A stretch of 64,000 nucleotides of DNA from positions 1 through 64,000 of the forward strand of contig JADJWN010000003.1 of the NCBI GenBank assembly GCA_016716335.1. The letters run 5' to 3'. Positions 25,655-36,491 of the stretch are shown here, one piece after another. The first letter of the stretch is position 1; each line of letters opens with the position of its first letter. The notes under the pieces are model-generated. The model was not told the DNA's origin. It did not search any database and worked only from the letters and a program-made list of their open reading frames with translations. Made by a program: the position numbers and the translations under genes. The stretch is from Saprospiraceae bacterium (GTDB lineage Bacteria; Bacteroidota; Bacteroidia; Chitinophagales; Saprospiraceae).

Positions 25655-28600
25655 ATCCTGATAAATTTCTTTATTTGTTGTACTCCACCCTCAGACATAA
25701 ATTCTATAATATAGATACCCAATTGAATCCCTGATATATCGATGCTGTGCTCACCGCTCTTCAGCGTATATACACCGGCAGGAGTACCGGATATCTGGTA
25801 CATACGGACTGTACCTGATGCCGGTAGGCTGATATTCAATATCTCAGATGCGGGATTAGGATATATTTTCATATCACTTATCTGAAGTCTGCTTCTGATC
25901 TCAGGTGCCGGCGAATAACAATTGCCTGTAGATTGTAAAAGATTCACTCCGGTCATTGCTTCATATATATCTGCAGCGATATATCTCGCTTCTCCCGCAT
26001 CTTCAGGACAGGTAAGTGCGACCTCTGTCAAAAAACTCAGCACTGCAGGAGTAAAGTAGGTCGTATCGTATGCATGGAGAGCCAGCTCTGCCGGAATCAG
26101 GCGGGCAAGATAAGTAGCAGGCAGTTCTTCGGTGTCGGCTTCCAATGCCAACGCATCACTTCTGATCTCCTGCTCCAGCAGCACATAAGCTACCTGATGC
26201 TGATGTTGTTCACTCACCTGGTCAGGAAGCATATCGTGCAGCTGTTCCCACAGGGGCAGGATGAGTTGAGGATCTTCCTGACTGAGTGCCAGACCTATTA
26301 TCTGAGATGCACTATTCTGTATCGCTGTGGTAGCGGGCCCCTCAGTACTCAAAGATCTGAGTGAATCCTTTTTCTCCTCCAGTCCAGCTAATCTGCCGAT
26401 GTCTCTCTTTTCATATTCTTCCAGAATTTTTAGGGCACAGGGTGGCAGTGCCAATGGAATGCTTTTTCCATATCTGGAGTATATCCTGTACAGGTTAAAC
26501 AGCAGTATCCACTTTTGCCTTGCTGAAAAGTGTACATACTTTGTTCCACCAAATAGTGAATCCAGACATTTGGCATTGTTTTCGGATATCCACACCGGGA
26601 TCTGAAAGGTCTGCTCGCAGCCCGGTTGAGTAGAAGCACCTGTGCGTAAAAACCAAGTATTCGGCCCATTGATTACATCCGGATAGTACGGTGGTGCATT
26701 TTTGACTATAAATCGGTTTTGATCAAGGTTCTGTTCATTCGCCAGATAGTTTGCTGTGAGGTTGATGAATTTGTTTCCTTTATTAATTTGCTGGGAGATC
26801 AGGGTATTCTGATTGGCAAGATTAAATTTCTGATAAAAATCATTAGCTGTAAAGTCAGAACCGATACAATTATTTCTTATTTCGGTTTCGTCAAAATAAT
26901 TGCATAAATAAGTATTTGCAGATGAAGATGAAATATCAGCCAAACCGTTAAACACATTCCGTATCAATAAATTATTTCTTGATCCAGACAAGTTATAATT
27001 CAGAGCAACATTTGTGTTCAAAGTACTTCTATGTACATTACTCATCCTGAGATCGTTACCCAACCATACATTATCGGTCAGATTGAGGTTTACGCTCATA
27101 CTCAGATAATTTTCAGCTCCGGAAAAACATTCATTTCTGTTGATCTGCAAGTCAGTAGCCAGTCGCATCTGAATGGATTTTTGATTTCCTCCACATATTA
27201 CATTTTGATTGAATGCGCTTAACTCATTCTGTGGAAAAGGTTTGGGCGCAAGCATATCTACCGCTAGATTACTGTAAATTTCATTTTTTTCAAATACGAT
27301 CTGAGCATAATTCACCCTACATCCCACATCTCTTGTATTCACTACATTCTGAGCCAGTACAGCAATTCTGGATGGTACAGGAAGGTTATGGATCAGTATT
27401 CCATTAAAACAATCCGTCACCGTATTATCCACCAGATAACTAAGGTTATTCTCTGATATAACAGCTGTCACCAATCCATCGAAGATGTTGTCCTGATATA
27501 CAAAGAGCCCTCCGCACTGATAAGCTTCTATGCCTATCTGTGGTCTTGGATATACTGCCGGGTCAGGACCTCTGTTTCCATTCTGATAAAATCTTCCTTC
27601 AAATCTGTTATTGATAAAATAGTTAAATATATACCCGCTACCCGTTTTATTACCCAGACTTACACTGATATTATTATCTCTGAAGCTGCTGTTTTGTATT
27701 ATGACACGTGAGCCATAGTCTGCTCTGATCGCAGTAGATGCTCCGGCAAAGGTACAGTTGTTATTGGCATTGATTACAGCATTTGGATTAAGATAAATCC
27801 CTTTCCATATTCCACGGGTACACTCTGAGTTGAAACTTGTTTGGTTGAGCGTAAGGATAGCACCCGGCAAAAGGATTACTTGCGCATCCCAGTTCATCGA
27901 AAATTGACAGTTATTCATATTCACGACACCGCTTATGTAAATTCTTGCATTTTCCTGCACTACAAAATTCTGATTATTCAAATTTGTATTTGAAAGAGTA
28001 ACATCACCAATTAAAGAATTTTGATCTAAGTCCAGAGTTAAATTTAAATTTGTTAAGCTGAACAAGTTTGAATGGTGTTCGTTCAGCATAAAACTGAGTC
28101 TATCTATTTGCTCTTGTTCAAAATATTCCGGACAAAACACTGTCATAATATTTCTCTTGTCAAATTGTCCGGCTGGATCATTGCACCCTGCAACCGGTGT
28201 ACAACCTTCTGGTGATATGCTTAATAAATAAGGTCTGAGTGGTGTAGTCTGTATGAAATCACCTCCACAATTATCCGGATTACAGGAATCGGATAGAAAA
28301 TCAGCATGAGTATGAAATAGATTACAAAAGTGTCCAAATTCATGAGCTAAAATTTTACCTCCTGAAAGTGAGTTTATCAGTTCAGCTCTAATCCCAATTC
28401 CCTGATGCGGCCATTGTGCATTGGGAAAACTGCTGAAACCCAGCGCATCAGGTATATGCTCAAAAATAAAAATATTCAAGTATCTGTTCTCATAAATATC
28501 ATACTGTCCATTTGGGAATTGATTATTGATAAATGATGAAAATGCTGCAGTGCTAACAGATGTTTGGGGGCTATAATCCTTAAAACCTCTGAAACATGAC

Positions 28601-28952
28601 CCATCTGCATCTTTTCTCGCTAAAACAAAAATTGTCCTTTGTGGAAACTGCATCTGATTTTTATTTGTATTCAAATGATAATTGGCCAATTCAATCAACA
28701 ACCTGTATTGTTGTTCTAAGAAATTTGAATTTGAAAAGTTATGAAAATATACAGGAATTATATATACGTTGTTATCTGGCGGAAAATCGCAATCGTTGTT
28801 GCCGGATTGCACGGCATTATGACCTTGATTGGGTTCAGTACTACCACACCAATGTGTTTGCGCATTTAGATTGATGTGATACCAACAAACAAAGTAGAGT
28901 AAAAATATTATTCTACCCCCCCTGAAAGTTTAAAATTTAATTTTGTCTTCAT
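25651..28952 (-). CDS. T9SS metzincin (M43-like) with beta-helix domain, frameshifted start
   Basis: About 1100 residues. The obvious frame starts at 28812 without a signal peptide. Upstream, the ATG at 28952 followed by a G7 run (28916-28922) and RIIFLLYFVCWYHINLNAQ supplies one if the run length is off by one, so the real start is taken as 28952. A pappalysin-like zinc site is seen at about 160 (HEFGHFCNLFH, with Asn where the usual HExxHxxGxxH has Gly), followed by a Cys-rich loop. About residues 270-720 form a right-handed parallel beta-helix with many N-rich turns (NNQNFVV, NNCTF, ENNLSYLVDNT). A helical region and a T9SS type A domain (MKIYPNPASEILNISLP ... KFIRI) follow. It is probably a secreted protease of unknown target. 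Confidence 0.8.
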
Positions 28953-29222
28953 AATAATAAGTTTTTTTTGAATTAAAAAATAGAATAAAATATACAGAAT
29001 AACCACTAAAGTAATACAATAGTTTCAAAATGGCAACCAATTATAGAATAAAAATATATGAATGTTATGATAGCGACAAAAGCTGATTTCTTTATCACTT
29101 GATTTTTGACAGTAATAAAAGGATTGAATAAACATATCAAAATTGCGTCATCAAAAGTCATCTTTGTGCTGATTTTCAATCTCTAAATCCTTATTTTTAC
29201 TGCAAATTTGCACCTCCAATAC
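28953..29222. other. AT-rich divergent intergenic region
   Basis: 270 bases with long A/T runs and no open frame of note. It should contain promoters for the T9SS pair (minus) and the cysteine desulfurase operon (plus). A TTTG at 29163 and a TATTTTTA at about 29192 are imperfect promoter-like matches only. Confidence 0.35.
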
Positions 29223-30358
29223 ATGCACATATACCTCGACAATGCATCCACAACCCCTGTTTTAGCGGAAGTTACTGAGCAGATCACCGAATTATCCCGC
29301 TCGGTATATGGAAATCCTTCATCCATACACTACCACGGACGTATCGCCAAATCTGTGATTGAAGAAGCCCGGAAGAAAGTAGCAAAAATACTCAATGCCT
29401 CCATCGGAGAAATATTCTTCACCTCCTCCGCTACCGAAGCCAATAACATGGTACTTAAAAATGCAGTGTGGCATCTGGGTATCCAAAGAATCATCAGCAG
29501 CCCTACAGAACATCATTGTGTATTGCATACTTTGGATTATCTGGAAAAGTATCATAATACTGAAATCATTTACCTGAAAGTGGATGCTCAGGGCAATCCG
29601 GATCTGGACCAACTGGAAAAGCTACTTAAGGAAAATGCGGCACATACCCTGGTGAGCCTGATGCATGGCAACAATGAGATCGGCACCCTTTGTGATATCC
29701 AACAGGTGAGTGATATATGTCAGAAATATGCCTGTATGCTGCATTGCGATGCAGTACAGACTATCGGGAAATTACCCTGGGATGTGCAAAAACCAAAGTG
29801 AGCTTCCTGAGTGCTTCTGCCCATAAATTTCACGGACCCAAAGGCGTCGGTTTTGTGTATATCCATCAGGAAAATATCCTGCCTCCTTTTATACACGGAG
29901 GTGCTCAGGAACGCAATATGCGGGCCGGTACCGAAAACATCACAGGGATAGCCGGCCTTGCTACCGCACTCGAAATTGCAGTAAGAGATATGGATGTAAA
30001 ACAAAGGCACATCCATACTTTGAGACAACAATTGAAAGATGGACTGGAACGGCATTTTGAGGATATCCGCTTCAACGGCAATCAGGATCGGCATTATCTC
30101 AATCATATCCTTAGCGTATCCTTTCCGGATACACCCAAAGCGGATCTCCTGGTGATGAATCTGGATATTTCCGGTATTTCCGCATCATCAGGAAGTGCGT
30201 GCAGTTCAGGGGTGGAGGAGGATTCCCATGTATTGCAGGCCATCGGTCACGATCCCAGAAGAAAAACGATCCGGTTTTCTTTCTCCCATATGAATTCCGT
30301 GGAGGAGGTTGATTACCTGCTGCAAAAGCTGGAGAAACTCACCCCCACGAAAGTTTGA
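29223..30358 (+). CDS. Cysteine desulfurase (NifS/IscS class), frameshifted
   Basis: About 378 residues from ATG 29223 (MHIYLDNASTTPVL), a textbook start for the IscS/NifS group; an upstream TTG adds only five residues. It takes sulfur from cysteine as an enzyme-bound persulfide for Fe-S cluster or tRNA thiolation. Motifs are TSSATEANNMVL, EHHCVLHTL, MHGNNEIGT, the PLP Lys in SASAHKFHGPKGVGF, and the persulfide Cys loop SSGSACSSG. The frame is lost at an A5 run (29788-29792); one more A joins WDVQK to TKVSFLSASAHKF. The break is probably a sequence error, given intact flanks. It lies 6 nt before ribD in a three-gene operon. Confidence 0.88.
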
Positions 30359-30364
30359 CTGCCG

Positions 30365-31399
30365 ATGTACCCTCACGAAGTTTTTATGCACCGATGTTTT
30401 GATTTGGCCGGGATGGCAGGAAAAGCTACCTACCCCAACCCAAATGTCGGTGCTGTATTGGTATATGACTCGAGAATCATCGGTGAGGGATATCATACAG
30501 CCTTCGGTAAAGATCATGCTGAGATTGAAGCCCTGCAAAGCGTAGCACCTGAAGACAAACACCTTATTCCCTTGTCCACCTTATATGTCAGTCTCGAACC
30601 TTGTTCGCACTTTGGCAAAACACCTCCCTGCAGCCTGCGCATTGTGCAGGAAGGTATCAAAAAAGTAGTAATCGGCTGTAAAGATCCCAATCCTTTGGTG
30701 GCAGGCAGGGGCATTTCCATCCTGCTGGAACACGGAATCAAAGTAACAGGTCCGGTTCTGGAAAATCAGGCACAGCAATTGATTGCCCCTTTTGTGAGTA
30801 ACCTGAATAAAAAACCCTATATCATATTGAAGTGGGCTAAATCCAAAGATAATTACATCGGACAGGCAGGCAGGCAAGTCTGGCTCAGTAATCAGCGGAC
30901 ATCCCTTGTATCACACAAATGGAGAAGTGAAGTACATGGTATTCTGGTTGGAAAAAATACCGTGCTCACGGACAATCCCTCATTGACCACCCGTCATTAT
31001 CCCGGAGAAAATCCAGTAAGAATCCTTATGGACAGTCAATTATCTTTGAAAGGAGATTTTCATATACGGAATCAGGAGGCCCCCACCTGGATATTGAATG
31101 AAATCAAAGATGGTCATGAAGGGAGTATCAGATTTATCAAAATAAATAATCTCAAAAATCCTGAAAACACACTGCTTGAAAGCTTATTTGAAAACGGCAT
31201 TTATATACTGCTGGTAGAAGGTGGTGCAGAAATTCTGAAATACTTCATCCGAAACAATCTGTGGAATGAAGCAAGAATCATAAATACCCCAAAATTGCTG
31301 GGCGAAGGCATCCCCGCTCCCAATCTGGAAGGAAAACTGTACAAAACACAACAAATTGAGGATGACATCATTTATTATGTCACCAATCCGAAGATATGA
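30365..31399 (+). CDS. ribD: Riboflavin biosynthesis deaminase/reductase
   Basis: 344 residues, intact. N-terminal deaminase domain (about 1-145) has the zinc site HAEIEAL and PCSHFGKTPPC. C-terminal reductase domain (about 146-344) has KWAKSKDNYIG, LVGKNTVLTDNPSLTTR and LVEGGAEILKYF. It carries out the second and third steps of riboflavin synthesis (deamination, then NADPH reduction of the ribosyl group), in the cytosol. It follows the desulfurase by 6 nt and overlaps nth by 4 nt (ATGA). No FMN riboswitch is visible upstream, and the other rib genes are not in the window. Confidence 0.93.
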   Translation: MYPHEVFMHRCFDLAGMAGKATYPNPNVGAVLVYDSRIIGEGYHTAFGKDHAEIEALQSVAPEDKHLIPLSTLYVSLEPCSHFGKTPPCSLRIVQEGIKKVVIGCKDPNPLVAGRGISILLEHGIKVTGPVLENQAQQLIAPFVSNLNKKPYIILKWAKSKDNYIGQAGRQVWLSNQRTSLVSHKWRSEVHGILVGKNTVLTDNPSLTTRHYPGENPVRILMDSQLSLKGDFHIRNQEAPTWILNEIKDGHEGSIRFIKINNLKNPENTLLESLFENGIYILLVEGGAEILKYFIRNNLWNEARIINTPKLLGEGIPAPNLEGKLYKTQQIEDDIIYYVTNPKI

Positions 31400-32037
31400 C
31401 TATCATGAGCAGAAAAGACAGAGCAAAATTTGTGCAGGACACCCTCGACAGACTATATCCCGAGACTCCGGTACCCTTGGATCATAAAGATGCATACACA
31501 CTCCTGGTAGCCGTATTGCTGTCTGCGCAGTGCACGGATGTCAGGGTCAATCAGATCACTCCTCTGCTTTTTGCCAGAGCCGACAATCCTTTTGACATGG
31601 TAAAACTGACCGTTGAAGAAATAGAAAATATCATACGTCCATGTGGATTGGGTCCCGCAAAATCCAAGGCGATACATCGTCTGTCAGAAATTCTGATCGA
31701 ACAATATGACGGTAAGGTCCCGGATAAAATTTCTCATCTCGAAGCGCTGCCCGGCGTAGGGCATAAAACGGCATCAGTGGTGATGGCACAGGCTTTCGGG
31801 GTGCCGGCTTTTCCGGTAGATACCCATATACACCGGCTGGCCTATCGCTGGTGTCTGAGTACCGGTAAAAATGTGGCCAAAACGGAGCATGACCTTAAGT
31901 CTGTTTTCCCTAAACATACATGGAACAAACTGCATTTGCAAATTATATTTTTCGGCAGGGAGTACTGTCCTGCCAGAGGCCATGATCCTGCAAAATGTCC
32001 CATCTGCTCTGTAATTGGCAGAAAGAATATGAAATAA
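31396..32037 (+). CDS. nth: Endonuclease III (DNA glycosylase/AP lyase)
   Basis: 213 residues. Removes oxidised pyrimidines and nicks AP sites. The helix-hairpin-helix is LPGVGHKTASVV with catalytic Lys124, and the catalytic Asp is Asp142 in PVDTHIHRL. The C-terminus usually carries a 4Fe-4S loop with four Cys (Cx6Cx2Cx5C). Here only Cys191, Cys201 and Cys204 are present (YCPARGHDPAKCPIC) with a longer first gap and no fourth Cys, so the canonical cluster may be absent. It overlaps ribD by ATGA. Otherwise of normal length for the family. Confidence 0.9.
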   Translation: MTIMSRKDRAKFVQDTLDRLYPETPVPLDHKDAYTLLVAVLLSAQCTDVRVNQITPLLFARADNPFDMVKLTVEEIENIIRPCGLGPAKSKAIHRLSEILIEQYDGKVPDKISHLEALPGVGHKTASVVMAQAFGVPAFPVDTHIHRLAYRWCLSTGKNVAKTEHDLKSVFPKHTWNKLHLQIIFFGREYCPARGHDPAKCPICSVIGRKNMK

Positions 32038-32263
32038 ATCTTAATTATGCTTTGAAAATCTATACCGTCCTCATAAAGCTGTTGAATTCATCGATGTAAT
32101 TCAGACTTTACTATTTATTCAGTTGAAAACACTTCCGGGGACAGAATAATTGACCAAAACCGGCTCATCCTTTGCTAACTTAAAATACAATAGAGTGTTA
32201 ATAAAATGTTAATTTGTTTTTTTTTTGATATGATAAAAGGTGTATTTTTACAAAAAAACAATA

Positions 32264-32824
32264 ATGAAAACTTTTAAATCCATTCCTCAATTCATTTTCT
32301 TCCTTCTACTGATAGTGTTAGTATCGAATTGTTTATTAATGGATAATGATAAATCTTCGACTGTATTACAAAACAGAAATGAAAAATCTACCATCTATTC
32401 GATGGATGGGGCTGTTGTACTTGGTTTTATTCAGCAATGACAAGACTCTGAAGGATTTATCATTGAGTCAGATGTTGAAGCTATCGGAACTTTTCTCAAA
32501 TCCAAATTGCGAGGAGTGAATTTGGTAAAATATGATTTAAGTTTAAGTGAATATTATGTTTACCTTTATTATACTAAAACTGACGGTGGCGGAAGTCAAA
32601 TAAATGTTGCGGAAAGTGTTTTGATTTCCGGACCATTAGCTGCGGAATTAGGCCCTAATGATCAGGAAACGCATACTTGTGATGGTTCTTGTGGAGGAGC
32701 TAATACTATTTTCAATACCTGCTCTGAATGTGATTTTGTATATCGCTCCGGTAAAATTGCAGGATGCAAATGTATGCACCCTTCCGGATTTTGCTGTCAT
32801 TCAAAATCAAAAGTTGTTGGGTAA
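32264..32824 (+). CDS. Cys-rich lipoprotein of unknown function with in-frame TGA
   Basis: ATG 32264 opens a lipoprotein-like signal (FFLLLIVLVSNC). The frame then reaches a TGA at 32438-32440 (FIQQ-stop-QDSEGF) and continues in the same frame without any other stop to 32824, about 186 codons in all. The C-terminal 55 residues hold twelve Cys in pairs (CDGSCGG, CSECDF, CKCMHPSGFCC), suggesting metal binding or disulfides after export. Unlike the other broken genes here, this is a substitution (TGG to TGA would suffice), not an indel. Recoding of UGA is possible but no convincing SECIS hairpin follows. The gene stands between nth and chaN. No family recognised. Confidence 0.6.
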
Positions 32825-32901
32825 GGAAAACCAGTCATCAAAGCGTATTTTATATCTTAGAATGAAATAAAGGAAATAGTGATATTTTTCACTCATTATC
32901 C

Positions 32902-32909
32902 TACTTTTG
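32902..32909 (+). promoter_or_regulatory. -7 promoter element for ChaN-family gene
   Basis: TACTTTTG matches TAnnTTTG exactly, 26 nt before the ATG at 32936. The -33 box is not clear. Confidence 0.4.
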
Positions 32910-32935
32910 TCATTTTTTAATATAAAATACCTGAA

Positions 32936-33796
32936 ATGGAAAAACATTGGCTTTTATCAATTTACATGATTCTATTCTCAATTGTAATTTCTAAAGCCCA
33001 ACATCTTCCGGCTTATCAGATTTTTACTGCCAAAGGAAAAAAAACAGAGTTTGGTAAAATACTTAAAGCAGCCGAAAAAGCAGACGTGATTCTATTTGGC
33101 GAATTTCACAATAATCCGATAGCGCATTGGTTACAATATGAACTGACGTCCGGTATGGTGCCAAAACGAAAACTGATCCTGGGTGCTGAAATGTTTGAGA
33201 CAGACAATCAGGATGCTCTCAACAAGTATCTGTCAGGAGAAATTGACCAGAAAGGATTGGATACTCTGGCCAGGCTATGGAATAATTATAAAACGGATTA
33301 CAAACCACTCGTGGAAATTGCAAAAGCCAATAATCTGACTTTCGTAGCTGCCAATATTCCCAGGAAATATGCCAGCAAAGTATTTCGTGAGGGATTGGAA
33401 TCACTCGAAACACTTCCCGATTCAGAGAAGCAATGGATCGCACCCTTGCCCATTGCTTATGACCCCGAACTGCCGGGTTATAAGAATATGCTCACCATGA
33501 TGGGAGACCATGCATCGGAAAACTTTCCCAAAGCACAGGCGATCAAGGATGCTACCATGGCACACAATATTCTGAAATACTACTTACCCGGCCATTTATT
33601 TATTCACTACAATGGTGCCTACCACTCCGATAATTATGAGGGCATACTTTGGTATCTCAAAAGAGAAAGGCCGGATCTGAAGTATCTTACCATCAGTACG
33701 GTATCCCAGAAAGACCTGAAAAAGCTGGAAAAGGAAAATCTCAGGAAAGCGGATTTTATCATTGTCGTGGATGAAAATATGACCACGACCTATTAA
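32936..33796 (+). CDS. ChaN-family (haem-binding uptake, DUF399) protein
   Basis: 286 residues with a signal peptide (MILFSIVISKAQ), so exported. The Cofac_haem_bdg domain is recognisable by ADVILFGEFHNNPIAHWLQ, LILGAEMFETDNQDALNKY, FVAANIPRKYAS and HYNGAYHSDNYEGILWYL. ChaN of Campylobacter binds paired haems and is proposed to take part in iron uptake. The relation to iron here is by family only. There is no lipobox, so the protein may be soluble in the periplasm. Monocistronic, with its own promoter-like element; converges on acs with a gap of 32 nt. Confidence 0.85.
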   Translation: MEKHWLLSIYMILFSIVISKAQHLPAYQIFTAKGKKTEFGKILKAAEKADVILFGEFHNNPIAHWLQYELTSGMVPKRKLILGAEMFETDNQDALNKYLSGEIDQKGLDTLARLWNNYKTDYKPLVEIAKANNLTFVAANIPRKYASKVFREGLESLETLPDSEKQWIAPLPIAYDPELPGYKNMLTMMGDHASENFPKAQAIKDATMAHNILKYYLPGHLFIHYNGAYHSDNYEGILWYLKRERPDLKYLTISTVSQKDLKKLEKENLRKADFIIVVDENMTTTY

Positions 33797-33828
33797 AATC
33801 TGCGATGGCAGTCAGACATTGAAAAGCC

Positions 33829-35742
33829 TTACACTTCCTTACTTTTTTCAATGATTTCTTCCACTACTTCAGGATTGAGCAAGGTACTGATGTCTCCCAG
33901 ATCTGCATAGTCTCCGGTTGCAATCTTCCGCAAAATTCTCCGCATGATCTTTCCACTTCTTGTCTTGGGCAATCCGGAGGCAAACAGTATTTTATCTAAT
34001 TTTGCTATGCTGCCGATTTTTTCTGCTATGGTCTGATTGATTTCTTTTTTAAGATTATTGTGGTCACGGCTTTCACCGCTTTCCTTCAGGGTGACAAATC
34101 CGTACAGGGCATTCCCTTTGATATCATGAGGAAATCCCACAATGGCAGACTCTGCGACTGCTGGGTGTTCATTGATGGCATCTTCAATGGGTGCCGTGCC
34201 CAGATTATGGCCTGATACTATGATGACATCATCCACTCTGCCCGTGATTCTATAATATCCCACATCATTGCGCAAAGCACCGTCACCGGTGAAATACATG
34301 TTTTTGAAGGTGGAGAAATAAGTATCCTTAAATCTCTGGTGATCTCCCCAGATAGTGCGGGCAATACCCGGCCAGGGATACTTCAGGCAAAGCTTGCCCT
34401 GTACATTATTACCCTTCAGTTCATGACCTTCATCGTCGAGCAGAGCGGGTTGTACTCCCGGAAGGGGCAGGGTAGCATAGGTAGGGATATTGGGTGTGGA
34501 CCACGGTATGGGAGATATCAATATGCCACCTGTTTCAGTCTGCCACCATGTGTCTACGATAGGGCAGCGTCCCTTGCCGATATTATCATTATACCAATGC
34601 CAGGCTTCCTCATTGATGGGCTCTCCTACGGTACCCAGTATTTTCAGGGAGCTCAGCGAGTATTTATTCACATAGTCCAGACTTTCTTTAGCCAGAGAGC
34701 GGATGGCAGTGGGTGCGGTATAAAACTGGGTCACTCTGTGCTTGTCCACGATCTCCCAAAACCTGCCAAAATCCGGATAATTGGGTACCCCTTCAAACAT
34801 CACGGTGGTAGCTCCGTTGAGCAGCGGGCCATACACTATATAGCTGTGCCCCGTGATCCATCCTATATCAGCCGTACACCAGTGTATATCTTCATCCTTA
34901 TACTGAAATACATTCCTGAATGTGTAGGCTGTATAAACCATATATCCTGCTGTGGTATGTACCATACCTTTAGGCTTGCCGGTGGATCCGGAGGTGTAAA
35001 GGATAAACAGTGGGTCTTCGGCTTCCATCAATTCAGGCGTACATTCTTCCGCTGCTTCCTCCCAGAATTCAGTCAGCCAGTGGTCTCTTCCAGATTGTAA
35101 TTGCACTTCAGAACCTATTCTTTTGACCAATAAAACATTTTCTATACTCGGACAACTTTTGAGTGCTTCATCGGCAATACCCTTGAGGTCTATGGTCTTA
35201 TTGCCACGGTAACTGCCATCGGAGGTGATGAGCATTTTACAACTGCTGTCCTGAATACGGGTAGCCAATGCAACAGAGGAAAATCCGGCAAATACCACAG
35301 AATGTATTGCTCCGATTCTCGCACAGGCCAGCACAGCTATGGCCAGCTCCGGGATCATCGGCAGGTATATGCACACCCGGTCACCTTTCCGGATACCCAG
35401 CTTTTTCAGAATATTGGCCATTTTGTTGACTCTCCGGGCAAGTTCACGGTAGCTTAGGTATTGTGCTGCTTCAGACGGATCATTAGGCTCCCAGATCAAC
35501 GCAGTCTTATCACCGATCGGCAGCAGATGCCGGTCTATACAATTTTCTGTGATATTCAGCTTTGCACCCTCATACCACCTTATGTCCGGTTTTTCAAAAT
35601 CCCATGATAATACCCGATCCCATTTTTTTCTCCATAAGAAGCGTTCTTCTGCTATTTCTTCCCAGAATAATTCAGGATTTGTGACGGATTTCCGGTACAC
35701 CTGAAAATATTCTTCCAGGTGCTTGATGTGATAATTACTCAT
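33829..35742 (-). CDS. acs: Acetyl-CoA synthetase
   Basis: 637 residues, intact and of typical length (about 650). Converts acetate, ATP and CoA to acetyl-CoA. Motifs are: N-terminal domain WDFEKPDIRWYEGAKLNITE; phosphate loop YTSGSTGKPKGMVHT; DTWWQTETGG; TGRVDDVIIVSGHNLGTA; and the acetylatable Lys in PKTRSGKIMRR near the C-terminus. Cytosolic. It has no operon partner. The gap of about 300 nt upstream contains its promoter. Confidence 0.95.
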   Translation of the reverse strand: MSNYHIKHLEEYFQVYRKSVTNPELFWEEIAEERFLWRKKWDRVLSWDFEKPDIRWYEGAKLNITENCIDRHLLPIGDKTALIWEPNDPSEAAQYLSYRELARRVNKMANILKKLGIRKGDRVCIYLPMIPELAIAVLACARIGAIHSVVFAGFSSVALATRIQDSSCKMLITSDGSYRGNKTIDLKGIADEALKSCPSIENVLLVKRIGSEVQLQSGRDHWLTEFWEEAAEECTPELMEAEDPLFILYTSGSTGKPKGMVHTTAGYMVYTAYTFRNVFQYKDEDIHWCTADIGWITGHSYIVYGPLLNGATTVMFEGVPNYPDFGRFWEIVDKHRVTQFYTAPTAIRSLAKESLDYVNKYSLSSLKILGTVGEPINEEAWHWYNDNIGKGRCPIVDTWWQTETGGILISPIPWSTPNIPTYATLPLPGVQPALLDDEGHELKGNNVQGKLCLKYPWPGIARTIWGDHQRFKDTYFSTFKNMYFTGDGALRNDVGYYRITGRVDDVIIVSGHNLGTAPIEDAINEHPAVAESAIVGFPHDIKGNALYGFVTLKESGESRDHNNLKKEINQTIAEKIGSIAKLDKILFASGLPKTRSGKIMRRILRKIATGDYADLGDISTLLNPEVVEEIIEKSKEV

Positions 35743-36036
35743 GCCTTTATCTTTATGGATTGCGATTTCATCTCAGCAAAATAAAGGATAAAAGCCTTAG
35801 AGCGGTGAAAAATTATTCTTAATTTTTTTAATTAAAATTTCCAGACCCAGGATTTACAACTACTTAACATGTTAAAACGGGATCTGTGAGTTATCTCCGA
35901 AATTAATACCCGGAATTGGGACTGGTATTAAAAAACCTTGGGGGTCTGTATCTCCAATCAGACCTGCATCAGGCAAGTATCTGAGAATCTTCCGGATAAA
36001 TGCCTTTCGATGTTCAGTCAAATATGCTATTTCCGG
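35743..36036. other. Intergenic region with no supported gene
   Basis: 294 bases between acs and the dsrE-like gene. The first third is AT-rich and suits an acs promoter. The rest shows no convincing frame, hairpin or repeat. Confidence 0.35.
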
Positions 36037-36474
36037 TTAAAATCCGGATTTAATATAACTCCAGCCTTGCTCCTGCCGCTCTACGATGTATATGATACCG
36101 GCCGTCACATAATCTGCCTCAGGTATTATGGCTGCTTTGTCTATGTTTTTCTGTTTCATGGTGTTTTCGCAGGCAAAGAATTTGACACCCCGTGATTTGA
36201 ATTCTCCAATTTTGTCATTTACGGTGGTCTTATCCTTTACAAGCATATCCAGGCCCGGACCATGACACACCACTTCAATCTTTGTATCCGGAGCGGCTTC
36301 GAGTATGTGTCCAAATTGTTTCATAAGCCCTTTGTGGACTTCAGGATCTGCATTACTCAGCTGAAAAACAATTTGATGGGGTTTTTTAGCCTTTTTCAAA
36401 GGTTTTTTAGTTGTCTGAGCATTAGCAGAAACAGACAGTAATAAAAGCAACATGAGGATAAATGGATTTTTCAT
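36037..36474 (-). CDS. Exported DsrE/DsrF-like protein
   Basis: 145 residues with a signal peptide (MKNPFILMLLLLLSVSANAQ). A Lys-rich linker is followed by a DsrE-fold domain: IVFQLSNADPEVHKGLMKQF, IEVVCHGPGLDMLVKD, and the Cys in GVKFFACENTMKQKNI that corresponds to the sulfur-carrying Cys of many DsrE/YchN proteins. Such proteins move or bind sulfane sulfur. It is the last gene of the sulfur cluster, 17 nt after the SoxB-like stop. A periplasmic location would match the secreted SoxB-like enzyme and membrane cytochrome. Confidence 0.82.
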   Translation of the reverse strand: MKNPFILMLLLLLSVSANAQTTKKPLKKAKKPHQIVFQLSNADPEVHKGLMKQFGHILEAAPDTKIEVVCHGPGLDMLVKDKTTVNDKIGEFKSRGVKFFACENTMKQKNIDKAAIIPEADYVTAGIIYIVERQEQGWSYIKSGF

Positions 36475-36491
36475 GACCTGATATTTTAAAA

